Of a stretch of 15,151 bases of DNA, positions 1-6,554 are shown piece after piece. How positions within the stretch are numbered: position 1 is the first letter of the stretch; each line of letters begins with the position of its first letter. This stretch comes from DAIRVC01 sp036803025 (GTDB lineage Bacteria > Chloroflexota > Anaerolineae > Anaerolineales > E44-bin32). The notes beneath the pieces were generated by a model. The model saw only the letters and a program-made list of their open reading frames with translations. It was not told the origin of the DNA and did no database searches. Made by a program: the position numbers and the translations under genes. Location of the stretch: contig DAIRVC010000052.1 of assembly GCA_036803025.1 (NCBI GenBank), positions 1-15,151 of the forward strand, given 5' to 3'.

Positions 1-203
1 ACCCGCCGCTCCGGACGGACGGCCAGGTAGTCCTCGAGCACGATGGTTTGCCCGTCTAGCGTGAAGTGCAGGAAGCGCGGGTCATCGGCCAGAATCTCCA
101 GTAGCCGGTCGATCAAGTGGATCAGACGGATGCGGAAGATCTGGAAGGGCTCGTACCACTCACGGTCCCAATGGGTGTGCGGCACGATGTGGATGGTGGT
201 CAT
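1..203 (-). CDS. Alpha-mannosidase, glycoside hydrolase family 38, N-terminal fragment
   Basis: Only the first 67 codons lie in the window; the gene continues past position 1. The protein begins MTTIHIVPHTHWDREW. This is the hallmark N-terminus of GH38 alpha-mannosidases, in which the His and Asp of the HTHWD motif (H11 and D13 here) supply two ligands of the catalytic zinc. The stretch FTLDGQTIVLEDYL is also typical of this family (MngB-like and related bacterial enzymes). There is no signal peptide, so a cytoplasmic enzyme removing alpha-mannose or mannosylglycerate-type units is likely; the substrate cannot be told from this piece. The ATG at 203-201 has a GAGG about 8-10 nt upstream. It is separated by about 200 bp of repeat-containing DNA from the operon behind it, so it probably has its own promoter. 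Confidence 0.85.
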   Translation of the reverse strand, partial: MTTIHIVPHTHWDREWYEPFQIFRIRLIHLIDRLLEILADDPRFLHFTLDGQTIVLEDYLAVRPERR

Positions 204-241
204 TGGGAGGCCTCAATGCGTGTCAAGGTGGGCGCAGCGAA

Positions 242-261
242 CCCCGCCGGAAGCGGCGGGG
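242..261. other. Perfect GC-rich stem-loop, possible terminator
   Basis: CCCCGCCG and CGGCGGGG form an 8-bp perfect stem around a GAAG loop. It lies downstream of the sulfurtransferase operon and upstream of the mannosidase gene, both on the minus strand. There is no clear U-tract on either side, so termination is only a guess. Confidence 0.35.
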
Positions 262-286
262 CGATACCGTATGAGACCCTGAAAAT

Positions 287-387
287 GCCATCGCGAGGCG
301 CCCGTCGGGGGCCGGGGCAGGCACCTCCTTGGCCGGGGGCGTTGCTGCGGGAGATGGCTTCGCCGGCCTTCGCCCTTCTCGCAAGGA
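287..387 (-). repeat. Diverged REP-like palindromic intergenic element (copy 1)
   Basis: Read on the minus strand, this segment opens with TCCTTGCGAG, passes through GCGAAGCCATCTCC, and ends with GACGGGCGCCTCGCGATGGC. That is the same order of blocks as the better preserved element at 12667-12773. The 14-mer GCGAGGCGCCCGTC (293-306) occurs in both copies. The ends (TTGCGAG and CTCGCGA) are inverted relative to one another. It fills most of the gap between the sulfurtransferase and mannosidase genes. No coding content is seen in this gap (204-404). Confidence 0.6.
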
Positions 388-404
388 CGCGCCCCAGGGG
401 GACC

Positions 405-1280
405 TCAACCCTCTCTGGGGCCGCCGGGCTCAGGCCCGGTGGCCACAGGCCTGGAGGCATCCGAGCACCACTCCGACCAGGCCCCCGGATACAGCCGTGC
501 TCCCTCCAGACCGGCGTGGGCCATGGCCAGCAGGTTGTGACAGGCTGTCACGCCCGATCCGCAATAGACGGCGGCTGCCTGAGGCGCCCGGCCGGCCAAG
601 AGCTTCAGGTACACCTGACAGAGTTCCTCGGCCGGGAGGAACCGGCCGCGGGCATCGAGATTCGCTTGCCAGGGGCGGTTGATGGCGCCGGGTATGTGCC
701 CGGCGACGAGGTCGATCGGCTCTTCGTCGCCGCGGTAGCGTTCGGAAGCGCGGGCATCGATCAGGCACATATCGGAGGTCCCGGATTTCGACTCGAGCTC
801 CGCTGCGTCGATGCGCCAATCGCGGTGGGGCGCCGGAAGGAACTCCGCCGGACTGCGCTTCTGCTCTCCTTTGCGGATCGGCAGCCCGGCCTCAACCCAG
901 GCCGCAAAACCCCCGTCGAGGACCGCGACCGACTCGTGCCCGAGGTAGCGCAGCGACCACCAGGCGCGGGCGGCGTACCCGCCCCCGACGTCATCATAGG
1001 CCACCACCTGGGTATGGCGGTCGATTCCCCAGCGCGCAAAGACCGCTCCCAGAATCGCGTCGGGGGGCAATGGATGACGGCCGTTCGTCCCGGTCTGCGG
1101 CCCGGATAAATCCTTCTCCAGATGTGCGTAGACCGCGCCGGGGATGTGACCTTCCAGATAGGCCGCCTGGCCCCAGGTCGGCCTCAGCAGGTCGAAGCGG
1201 CAATCCAGGATGGCCCAATCCGGCCGATGGATGTGTTCGTGGAGCGATTCAGGGGAGATCAGGGTGGTGTGACGGTCCAC
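405..1280 (-). CDS. sseA: Thiosulfate/3-mercaptopyruvate sulfurtransferase (two rhodanese domains)
   Basis: This 291-residue protein has the normal length and layout of tandem-rhodanese sulfurtransferases. The N-terminal inactive domain covers about residues 5-135 (LDCRFDL, YLEGHIPGAVYAHLEKDLSG, AYDDVGGGYAARAWW). The catalytic domain covers about 155-278 (LIDARASERYRG, AGHIPGAIN). The active loop is C240-G-S-G-V-T-A. The CGSGVTA form is that of 3-mercaptopyruvate sulfurtransferases, rather than the CRKGVT loop of classical thiosulfate rhodaneses. It should transfer sulfane sulfur to cyanide or a thiol acceptor in the cytoplasm. The start is GTG at 1280-1278, with GAGG about 8 nt upstream. It is the last gene of a likely minus-strand operon, 59 bp after the zinc-ribbon gene. 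The identity is secure; the donor preference is inferred from the loop. Confidence 0.93.
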   Translation of the reverse strand: MDRHTTLISPESLHEHIHRPDWAILDCRFDLLRPTWGQAAYLEGHIPGAVYAHLEKDLSGPQTGTNGRHPLPPDAILGAVFARWGIDRHTQVVAYDDVGGGYAARAWWSLRYLGHESVAVLDGGFAAWVEAGLPIRKGEQKRSPAEFLPAPHRDWRIDAAELESKSGTSDMCLIDARASERYRGDEEPIDLVAGHIPGAINRPWQANLDARGRFLPAEELCQVYLKLLAGRAPQAAAVYCGSGVTACHNLLAMAHAGLEGARLYPGAWSEWCSDASRPVATGPEPGGPREG

Positions 1281-1339
1281 GAGCCGCCCTCGTCGGTGGC
1301 TGCCTGTGGCTCGACTGCCGGCCAGGCGGCCGGGGAATC

Positions 1340-1561
1340 TCAGGCCGGTCCGCTCGGCTCGCCCGTTGACGGCTCTTCGGGGGCCGGTTTCGGCACGGCG
1401 CGGCGCAGTTGCTCGATCGAAAGCTTGTTGGTCGTCCGGCAGCGCGGGCAGCGGGCATCGTAGTGATTGCCCCCGGATTCTTCCAGGGCTTTCAATGCGA
1501 AGGCTATCTCATCCTGGTTGATGGCGAAGCTCCAGCTACAGCGGTAACAGCGCATCTGCAT
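1340..1561 (-). CDS. Small zinc-ribbon protein
   Basis: This 73-residue protein has two CxxC knuckles, C5-YR-C8 and C38-PR-C41, separated by 29 residues. That is a typical zinc-ribbon fold, followed by a Pro/Glu-rich tail (residues 57-73). The N-terminal part MRCYRCSWSF and the phrase DARCPRCRTTNKLS resemble small uncharacterised zinc-ribbon proteins; I cannot name a specific family. The ATG at 1561-1559 has an AGGAGA Shine-Dalgarno about 8 nt upstream, which supports real translation. It sits 32 bp after the DMT transporter stop and 59 bp before the sulfurtransferase, all on the same strand. It is therefore probably cotranscribed with both. A role in RNA/protein binding or as an adaptor is possible, but nothing in the sequence proves it. 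Confidence 0.75.
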   Translation of the reverse strand: MQMRCYRCSWSFAINQDEIAFALKALEESGGNHYDARCPRCRTTNKLSIEQLRRAVPKPAPEEPSTGEPSGPA

Positions 1562-1593
1562 GGTTGTCTCCTACGCCACCGTCCCTTCGGCAT

Positions 1594-2556
1594 TCATCCG
1601 GCCTGGCTGCCTGTGCCGGGCGAGCGCGAGGCAAGATAGATGCCGAGCAGGACAAGCATAACAGAAATCAGCTTCAGCGGCCCGGGGCTCTCGCCAAGGA
1701 TCAGGAAGGCCAGCACCGTCGAGCCGATCGGCTCGGCCAAGAGGACGATGGAGACGAATGCCACCGGCAGGTAGCGCAGTGCCCAGTTGAAACTGGAGTG
1801 CCCGAGAAGTTGCGGACCCAGGGCCAGCGCGGCGAAGAGCAGGTAGGTGATCGGGCGATAGCCCAGGATGGACATCCCGGCCAGCGCGGTCAGGCACGCC
1901 AGGACCAGCGCGGCCGCTCCGTACGACAGTCCGATGTAGGGCAGGAGCGAGAGCTCGCGGCGCAGGCGGCGCCCGATCATGAAGTAGCCCGCCCCGGCTG
2001 CCGCCCCGGCAAGGGCCAACAAGTCGCCGATGACGGCGCGCCCGCGCAGGAACTCCCCCGCCTGGGGACAGCGCAAACCGGCTTCCCACTCACAGGCGTC
2101 GCTCAAGCCGATCCCCACACCGCCGACGAGCGCAACGGCCAGCCCGGCGAGCACCCAGGGTGTCAGCCGCTCCTGCAGGACACGTGGGGCGATCAGGGCC
2201 ACGAAAAGCGGTGAGGTCGCCACCAGCACCAGGGAGCTGGCGACCGTCGTGAACTCAAGCGACGAGATCCAGGTGGCGAAGTGCAGAGCCAGGAAGACGC
2301 CCGAGAGCAGCCCCAGGCTCACCTGTTTGAGCGTGAGGGCCCTCAAGCTGGCCCTGTGGCGCGCAAGCAGGATGGGTGCCAGGACCACCGATGCCAGGCC
2401 GACCCGCCAGGTGGCGATCACCAGGGACGGCGCTTCCACCTGGGCGAAGCGGATCAGGATTGCGGCCGTGGAGGTGACCAGCAGGCCGAGAGCGACAACC
2501 AGGAGCGGCGGCAGCCGGGGGCGGGTCGAGTCGGGCGAGCGGGGCGGCGATCCCAT
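1594..2556 (-). CDS. EamA/DMT-superfamily transporter
   Basis: This is a 320-residue hydrophobic protein with about ten predicted transmembrane segments in two repeats, the EamA (DUF6) layout of drug/metabolite transporters. Repeat 1 has the usual signature around ATWRVGLASVVLAPILL and FATWISSLEFTTVASSLVLVATSPLFVAL. Repeat 2 contains SSFNWALRYLPVAFVSIVLLAEPIGSTVLAFLILGE, with the conserved Glu after the penultimate helix. An unusual loop with two Cys (DACEWEAGLRC) lies between the two repeats. The substrate is unknown; relatives export amino acids, nucleosides or other metabolites. I chose the ATG at 2556. A TTG at 2577 in the same frame would add seven residues but would overlap the sod promoter -35 box. 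No clear Shine-Dalgarno is seen for either start. It heads the operon with the zinc-ribbon and sulfurtransferase genes. Confidence 0.9.
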   Translation of the reverse strand: MGSPPRSPDSTRPRLPPLLVVALGLLVTSTAAILIRFAQVEAPSLVIATWRVGLASVVLAPILLARHRASLRALTLKQVSLGLLSGVFLALHFATWISSLEFTTVASSLVLVATSPLFVALIAPRVLQERLTPWVLAGLAVALVGGVGIGLSDACEWEAGLRCPQAGEFLRGRAVIGDLLALAGAAAGAGYFMIGRRLRRELSLLPYIGLSYGAAALVLACLTALAGMSILGYRPITYLLFAALALGPQLLGHSSFNWALRYLPVAFVSIVLLAEPIGSTVLAFLILGESPGPLKLISVMLVLLGIYLASRSPGTGSQAG

Positions 2557-2570
2557 TTGTGACAGGTTTC

Positions 2571-2600
2571 TTGACAAATCTACGTCAGACGGTCTACAAT
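2571..2600 (+). promoter_or_regulatory. Consensus sigma-70 promoter of the superoxide dismutase gene
   Basis: A perfect -35 TTGACA (2571-2576) is followed by an 18-bp spacer and -10 TACAAT (2595-2600, five of six consensus). Transcription should start near 2607, giving a leader of about 78 nt before the sod ATG. ATTTGT (2555-2560) and ACAAAT (2574-2579) form a weak 6-bp inverted repeat flanking and overlapping the -35 box. The promoter sits in the narrow gap between divergent genes, next to the transporter start. Confidence 0.75.
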
Positions 2601-2636
2601 GCCTTCGCCCTCAGCTTCGAGGTGCGATGGTAGCGA

Positions 2637-2658
2637 AGGTTGACCGGGCGGTCAACCT
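2637..2658. promoter_or_regulatory. Perfect palindrome in the sod leader, candidate operator or hairpin
   Basis: AGGTTGACC (2637-2645) and GGTCAACCT (2650-2658) are perfectly complementary around GGGC. The core TTGACCGGGCGGTCAA has the symmetry common in TetR-type operators. It lies downstream of the predicted transcription start and ends 9 nt before the AAGGAGG ribosome-binding site. It could therefore act on DNA (repressor site) or RNA (stem near the site). A second stem, CCTTCGC (2602-2608) with GCGAAGG (2633-2639), overlaps it and would be mutually exclusive. Confidence 0.45.
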
Positions 2659-2684
2659 GGAAAAGCGAAGGAGGTTCGCGTTCC

Positions 2685-3299
2685 ATGGCTCACGTGTTGG
2701 TGACACTCCCGTATGCGTATGACGCGCTGGAACCGCATATCGATGCGCGGACGATGGAGATCCATCACTCCAAGCACCACCAGACGTACGTGAACAACCT
2801 GAATGCGGCGCTCGAGCCGCACGCGGCGCTGCAAGGCAAGGCGGTCGAGGCGCTCTTGGGCGACTTGAACGCCGTTCCCGAAGCCATCCGGACGGCGGTG
2901 CGGAACAACGGCGGCGGCGTCGCCAATCACAACCTGTACTGGAAGGTCATGGGTCCGGGCGGCGGAGGCGAGCCGTCAGGCGCGCTGGCCGCGGCGATCA
3001 AGAAGACCTTCGGCGATTTCGCCGCGTTCAAGGAGACCTTCTCCAAGGCCGGCATCACCCAGTTCGGCAGCGGTTGGGCGTGGCTGGTGGTCGATGGCAG
3101 CAAGGCGCTCAAGGTACTTTCGCTCCCCAACCAGGACTCGCCGGTCTCGAGCGGCATGAAGCCGGTCATGGCGATGGACGTCTGGGAGCACGCTTACTAC
3201 TTGAAGTATCAGAACAAGCGGGCGGACTACGTGGCCGCCTGGTGGAACGTCGTCAACTGGAGCGAGGTCGGCCGGATCTACGAAGCCAGCATGGGCTAG
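2685..3299 (+). CDS. sodA: Superoxide dismutase, Mn type
   Basis: This 204-residue protein covers the full Fe/Mn-SOD fold and converts superoxide to hydrogen peroxide and oxygen. The four metal ligands are visible: H27 (in MEIHHSKHHQTY), H82 (in GGVANHNLYW), and D165 and H169 (in MDVWEHAYYLKYQN). Gly before ANH and the Gln of NQDSP (Q150) are the usual marks of the manganese form; iron enzymes place the active-site Gln in the N-terminal half instead. A cambialistic enzyme is not excluded. There is no signal peptide, so it is cytoplasmic. The ATG at 2685 has a perfect AAGGAGG ten nt upstream. The frame is open further upstream, but that part lacks SOD homology and a ribosome-binding site. A strong promoter and a palindrome precede it. 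The ferredoxin gene follows after 59 bp. Confidence 0.96.
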   Translation: MAHVLVTLPYAYDALEPHIDARTMEIHHSKHHQTYVNNLNAALEPHAALQGKAVEALLGDLNAVPEAIRTAVRNNGGGVANHNLYWKVMGPGGGGEPSGALAAAIKKTFGDFAAFKETFSKAGITQFGSGWAWLVVDGSKALKVLSLPNQDSPVSSGMKPVMAMDVWEHAYYLKYQNKRADYVAAWWNVVNWSEVGRIYEASMG

Positions 3300-3358
3300 C
3301 AGGCCCGTCCTCCGCTCGCGGCGTGCCGGCCGCAGAGGGTCATGCTTGGAGGGTGCCA

Positions 3359-3772
3359 ATGACGCATATCATTACCAGCCTGTGCCTGCGTGACGCGGGG
3401 TGTGTCGATGTCTGCCCCGTCGAGTGCATCGTCCCGGGCAAGCCGGCCGAGCAGTGGCCGTGGTTCTACATCGACCCGGATACCTGCATCGACTGCGGCG
3501 CGTGCATCCCAGAGTGCCCGTTCGAGGCGATCTTCCCCGAGGACGAAGTCCCCTCGGCTCACAGCGCCAAGGACGGACAGCATCAGAGCATGCCCGCCGG
3601 CACAGCCGGGTTCGATGCCGCCTACGACGGCGAGGATCACCACAGCCAGCCGGTCCACCTGGATCATACGCGGGTGATGAAGGCCGGCGAGGTGGTCGAC
3701 CTCACCGCCGATATCAAGCCCAACTACGACTACTTCAAGAGCGGCCCGGGTTACAAGTCGCTCGAGAAGTAG
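3359..3772 (+). CDS. 7Fe-type ferredoxin with acidic C-terminal tail
   Basis: This 137-residue protein carries eight cysteines in its first 53 residues. C9, C15, C19 and C23 lie in SLCLRDAGCVDVCPVECI, and C43, C46, C49 and C53 lie in DTCIDCGACIPECP. The first motif lacks the second Cys of a normal CxxCxxC set. This matches 7Fe ferredoxins: a [3Fe-4S] cluster on C9, C15 and C53, a [4Fe-4S] cluster on C19, C43, C46 and C49, and C23 spare (cluster assignment by analogy). Residues 60-137 form an acidic, His-containing tail ending in NYDYFKSGPGY, longer than in minimal ferredoxins. It should be a soluble one-electron carrier. The ATG at 3359 follows GGAGGG (3348-3353) by 5 nt. A strong terminator lies 20 bp downstream. 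Close spacing to sodA suggests possible cotranscription. Confidence 0.93.
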   Translation: MTHIITSLCLRDAGCVDVCPVECIVPGKPAEQWPWFYIDPDTCIDCGACIPECPFEAIFPEDEVPSAHSAKDGQHQSMPAGTAGFDAAYDGEDHHSQPVHLDHTRVMKAGEVVDLTADIKPNYDYFKSGPGYKSLEK

Positions 3773-3792
3773 GTGCGCAAGGGAGTCAACCG

Positions 3793-3820
3793 AAGAGGGA
3801 GCCGCCGGGCTCCCTCTTTG
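3793..3820 (+). terminator. Rho-independent terminator after ferredoxin
   Basis: AGAGGGAGCC (3794-3803) pairs perfectly with GGCTCCCTCT (3808-3817) around a 4-nt loop, followed by a short T run (TTTG). It lies 20 bp after the ferredoxin stop and 40 bp before the next gene. It should end the sodA-ferredoxin transcript. Confidence 0.8.
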
Positions 3821-3857
3821 TGTCGCCTTGGGGCGAGAGCGCGCAGGAGCACATCCA

Positions 3858-5303
3858 ATGACGGAGATTGATGCCTCACGACTGGAGCACGACTCGCTGG
3901 GGGAGGTCCGCCTGCCGGCGGGGGCCCTGTACGGAGCGCAGACTCAGCGGGCGGTCGAGAACTTCCGCATCTCCGGTCTGCGCCCCTGGCGGGCGTTCGT
4001 CTGGTCGATGGCGGTCGTCAAGCGCGCCGCCGCCGAGGTCAATCGCGCCCTGGGGCTCCTCGATCCGGCGCTGGCCGACGCCATCAGCCGGGCGGCACAA
4101 GAAGTTGTCGAGGGCCGCTGGGACGACCAATTCGTCGTTGATCCGTTTCAGGCCGGCGCCGGCACCAGCCACAACATGAACGCCAACGAGGTCATCGCCA
4201 ATCGGGCCACACAGATCCTGGGCGGCCGGCTGGGCGAGTACCGCGTCCATCCGAACGACCACGTCAACATGGCCCAGTCGACCAACGACACCATCCCGAC
4301 CGCCATTCGCCTGGGCTGCCTGTGGCGACTGGACGAACTGCTGGATTCGGTCGACGCGCTGGGCCGGGCGCTGCGTGAGCGCGCCGCCGCCTTCGACGAC
4401 GTCGTCAAGTCCGGCCGCACGCACTTGCAGGATGCGGTGCCGGTGCGCATGGGCCAGGAGTTCGGCGGCTACGCCCGCGCGGTCGAGCGCGACCGCGAGC
4501 GGATCGCGCGCTGCGCCGATGGGCTGCGCAGGCTGGGTATCGGCGGAACGGCCGGGGGGACGGGCCTGAATGCCCATCCTGAGTACGCCGGGCGCATGGT
4601 GCAGCGGCTGGCCGAGCTGACCGGATGGGAGTTGCAGCTCTCCGACGACCTGTTCGAGAGCATGCAGTCGATGGCCGATCTGGCCGACTTCTCCGCAGCC
4701 TTGCGGACGCTGGCCCTGACCTTGATCCGCATCGCCAACGACATTCGCTTGCTGGCCTCCGGCCCGCGCACAGGCCTGGCGGAGCTGCGCCTGCCGGCGG
4801 TGCAGCCCGGCTCAAGCATCATGCCCGGCAAAGTCAACCCTGTCATGGCCGAGATGCTCGACATGGCCATGTTCCACGTGGTCGGCTGCGACACGACTGT
4901 GGCGCTGGCGGTGCAGGCGGGACAGCTGGAGCTGAACGTCATGATGCCGGTCATCGCCCACAGCCTGTTCGAGAGCATGCAGGTCATGATCGGCGCCGTA
5001 TCGGCGTTTACAGAGCGCTGCGTGCGCGGGCTGGACGTTGATCGCAAGCAAGCCGAGAACTGGCTGGCGCGCAATCCGATCGTGGTGACGGCGCTCAATC
5101 CGCTGATCGGCTACGCCGCCGGCGCGGCGTTGGTCAAGGAGGCCCTCAACAGCGGGACCGGCCTGCACGAACTCGCCCTGGCCAAGGCGGCGCGAGGCGA
5201 GTTGCGCCATCGGCGCGCCGATCGACCGGTGACCCCGGCCGAGATCGAGGCCGCGCTGGGCGACATGCGCAGACTGACGGAAGGGGGGATTCTGGACGAG
5301 TGA
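3858..5303 (+). CDS. Aspartate ammonia-lyase / class II fumarate hydratase family lyase
   Basis: This 481-residue enzyme is full length for the aspartase/fumarase C superfamily, which adds or removes water or ammonia across fumarate. Catalytic landmarks are GAGTS (100-104), QSTND (140-144), GRTHLQDAVP with T188-H189, and the superfamily signature GSSIMPGKVNP (318-328) bearing the mobile-loop serine and substrate Lys/Asn. Several signatures are aspartase-like: GAGTS instead of GSGTQ, STN instead of SSN, SGPRTGLAEL followed by QPGSS, and QAGQLELN. Others read like fumarase: GGTAGGTGLNAHPEY and YGAQTQR. I therefore keep both names, leaning to aspartase. Substrate would be L-aspartate or L-malate in the cytoplasm. 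The ATG at 3858 has AGGAG 8 nt upstream. It follows the ferredoxin terminator, so it is probably a separate transcription unit. Confidence 0.9.
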   Translation: MTEIDASRLEHDSLGEVRLPAGALYGAQTQRAVENFRISGLRPWRAFVWSMAVVKRAAAEVNRALGLLDPALADAISRAAQEVVEGRWDDQFVVDPFQAGAGTSHNMNANEVIANRATQILGGRLGEYRVHPNDHVNMAQSTNDTIPTAIRLGCLWRLDELLDSVDALGRALRERAAAFDDVVKSGRTHLQDAVPVRMGQEFGGYARAVERDRERIARCADGLRRLGIGGTAGGTGLNAHPEYAGRMVQRLAELTGWELQLSDDLFESMQSMADLADFSAALRTLALTLIRIANDIRLLASGPRTGLAELRLPAVQPGSSIMPGKVNPVMAEMLDMAMFHVVGCDTTVALAVQAGQLELNVMMPVIAHSLFESMQVMIGAVSAFTERCVRGLDVDRKQAENWLARNPIVVTALNPLIGYAAGAALVKEALNSGTGLHELALAKAARGELRHRRADRPVTPAEIEAALGDMRRLTEGGILDE

Positions 5304-5307
5304 GGGG

Positions 5308-5361
5308 GACGCGCTGCCAACCTCGGAGGTTATCTTGAACCTCCGAGGTTGGCAGCGCGTC
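5308..5361. repeat. Perfect 24-bp inverted repeat between convergent genes
   Basis: The arms 5308-5331 and 5338-5361 are exact reverse complements around ATCTTG. Each arm also contains its own near-palindrome, AACCTCGGAGGTT (5319-5331) or AACCTCCGAGGTT (5338-5350). The right arm ends 3 bp before the stop codon of the ZIP gene, and the left arm begins 5 bp after the lyase stop. With no U-tract it may still end transcription from both sides; it may equally be a repeat element. Confidence 0.8.
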
Positions 5362-5363
5362 GG

Positions 5364-6554
5364 CTACTTCACCAAAAACGCCGTCACGTACATCACCACC
5401 AGGCCGAGAAAGAAGCCGGCCAGGTTGGTCAGGTTCACCGGGCTCTCGCCGGCGGATTCGGCCTGACGGCGCAGGAGCGCGCCGACCTCCACGATCACTT
5501 GCCAGATCGCCCCGGCCCCGATGCCCAGGAACAGGGCCGCCAGGACGGGTGAGAAGGCGAACCCACCCAGCCACGCGCCGAACACGGCCGGCAAACCGGC
5601 CAGCAGGACCAGCCCGACCAGGATCAGGAGTCGCGTCCGCTCGCGTGTGAGCGGTGCGGCGATGCCGACCCCCTCGGTGATGTTGTGCAGCGTGAATCCG
5701 ACCACCAGGAACGAGCCCAGGGCGGCCTCGCCCAGGGCGAAGGCGGCGCCGATCGCCAGCCCCTCACCGAAGTTGTGCAGGCCGATGCCGAGCGCGATCA
5801 GCCCGGCCACGAACAGGTTCGAGGGGGCGGCGGCCCCGCGCGCGCGGCCGCTTCGGCCGACGGCCATGATGCCCAGCCAGGTGAGCAACGCCGCGAACAG
5901 AACCATGGCCGTCCCCTGGAATGTCCCGGGGATCTCCGCGGCCAGCTCCAGGGCCTCAAGGACCGTGTCGATGAGCAGGAACACGAGCAGGCCGACGGTC
6001 AACGCCAGGACGGCGCCCATGCCGCGGCGGCCGAGGCGGCGCAGGGCCGGCAGCCAGAGCATGCCCAGACCGACCGGCACGATCCCCACGTAGATCCCCA
6101 GCAGACCATAGGTCAGGAATTCTCGTCCACCCGGCTGCGGCACCTCGACGGCCACCTCCAGCGTGCGCGAGAACGTCAACCCGGTCGAGGTGATCAGCGT
6201 GACCGTGACCGGCTCGGCTCGCACCCACGGATAGGGGATCGACAGGGTCGAGCTTCCAAGGCGGGGCAGGGTGGCCGACGGCTCGGCAGCGAAGGACCAG
6301 TAGGCGTCGTCCACCGCGACCTGGGCGATGGTCGTGGGCTCGGCGCCGGCGTTGAAGATCTCTACCCGCAGCCCGCCGGAGACGGCTTGGATGCGCTGGA
6401 TAGCCAGGTCCTCGATGGGAGGCAGATCGCGGCGGGCCAGTCGCAGCGGGTCGCCGGCCAGGAAGGCCCACACCATCAGCGCCAGTATGACCAGCGGCAG
6501 AATCCAGATGAGCACGTTGCCGAGGCGGCCGCGTGCGGACAGGCTGGCGTTCAT
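5364..6554 (-). CDS. ZIP-family metal transporter with N-terminal extracytoplasmic domain
   Basis: This 396-residue protein has a C-terminal ZIP permease with both signature helices, H260-NFGE-G (HNFGEGLAIG) and H290-NITE-G (HNITEGVGIAAP). These His/Asn/Glu residues form the metal path for divalent cations such as Zn, Fe or Mn. Before the permease there is a transmembrane helix (about 13-33) and a roughly 110-residue soluble stretch (34-143). That stretch has beta-strand-like patterns, probably on the outer side, and is not part of a standard ZIP. The ATG at 6554 overlaps the oxidase stop as ATGA, indicating translational coupling; the frame is open 12 codons upstream, but the coupled start is preferred. 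It is the last gene of a regulator-oxidase-transporter operon. Direction and metal are not provable here; ZIP proteins normally bring metal into the cytoplasm. Confidence 0.9.
   Translation of the reverse strand: MNASLSARGRLGNVLIWILPLVILALMVWAFLAGDPLRLARRDLPPIEDLAIQRIQAVSGGLRVEIFNAGAEPTTIAQVAVDDAYWSFAAEPSATLPRLGSSTLSIPYPWVRAEPVTVTLITSTGLTFSRTLEVAVEVPQPGGREFLTYGLLGIYVGIVPVGLGMLWLPALRRLGRRGMGAVLALTVGLLVFLLIDTVLEALELAAEIPGTFQGTAMVLFAALLTWLGIMAVGRSGRARGAAAPSNLFVAGLIALGIGLHNFGEGLAIGAAFALGEAALGSFLVVGFTLHNITEGVGIAAPLTRERTRLLILVGLVLLAGLPAVFGAWLGGFAFSPVLAALFLGIGAGAIWQVIVEVGALLRRQAESAGESPVNLTNLAGFFLGLVVMYVTAFLVK

Noticed and set aside
221..226. TTGACA on the minus strand upstream of the mannosidase gene
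   Set aside because: Only 17 bp from the start codon, leaving no room for a -10 box and transcription start in the normal arrangement.
117..1109. Plus-strand open frame (330 codons) over the sulfurtransferase
   Set aside because: It crosses the repeat region and the 3' part of an obvious sulfurtransferase; composition is a GC artefact.
1564..2722. Plus-strand open frames over the EamA transporter
   Set aside because: Gln/Arg/Gly-rich shadow translations of a clear membrane protein on the other strand.
3074..3358. Extended upstream start for the ferredoxin
   Set aside because: The extension would overlap sodA by more than 200 bp, lacks homology, and the ATG at 3359 has a good Shine-Dalgarno.
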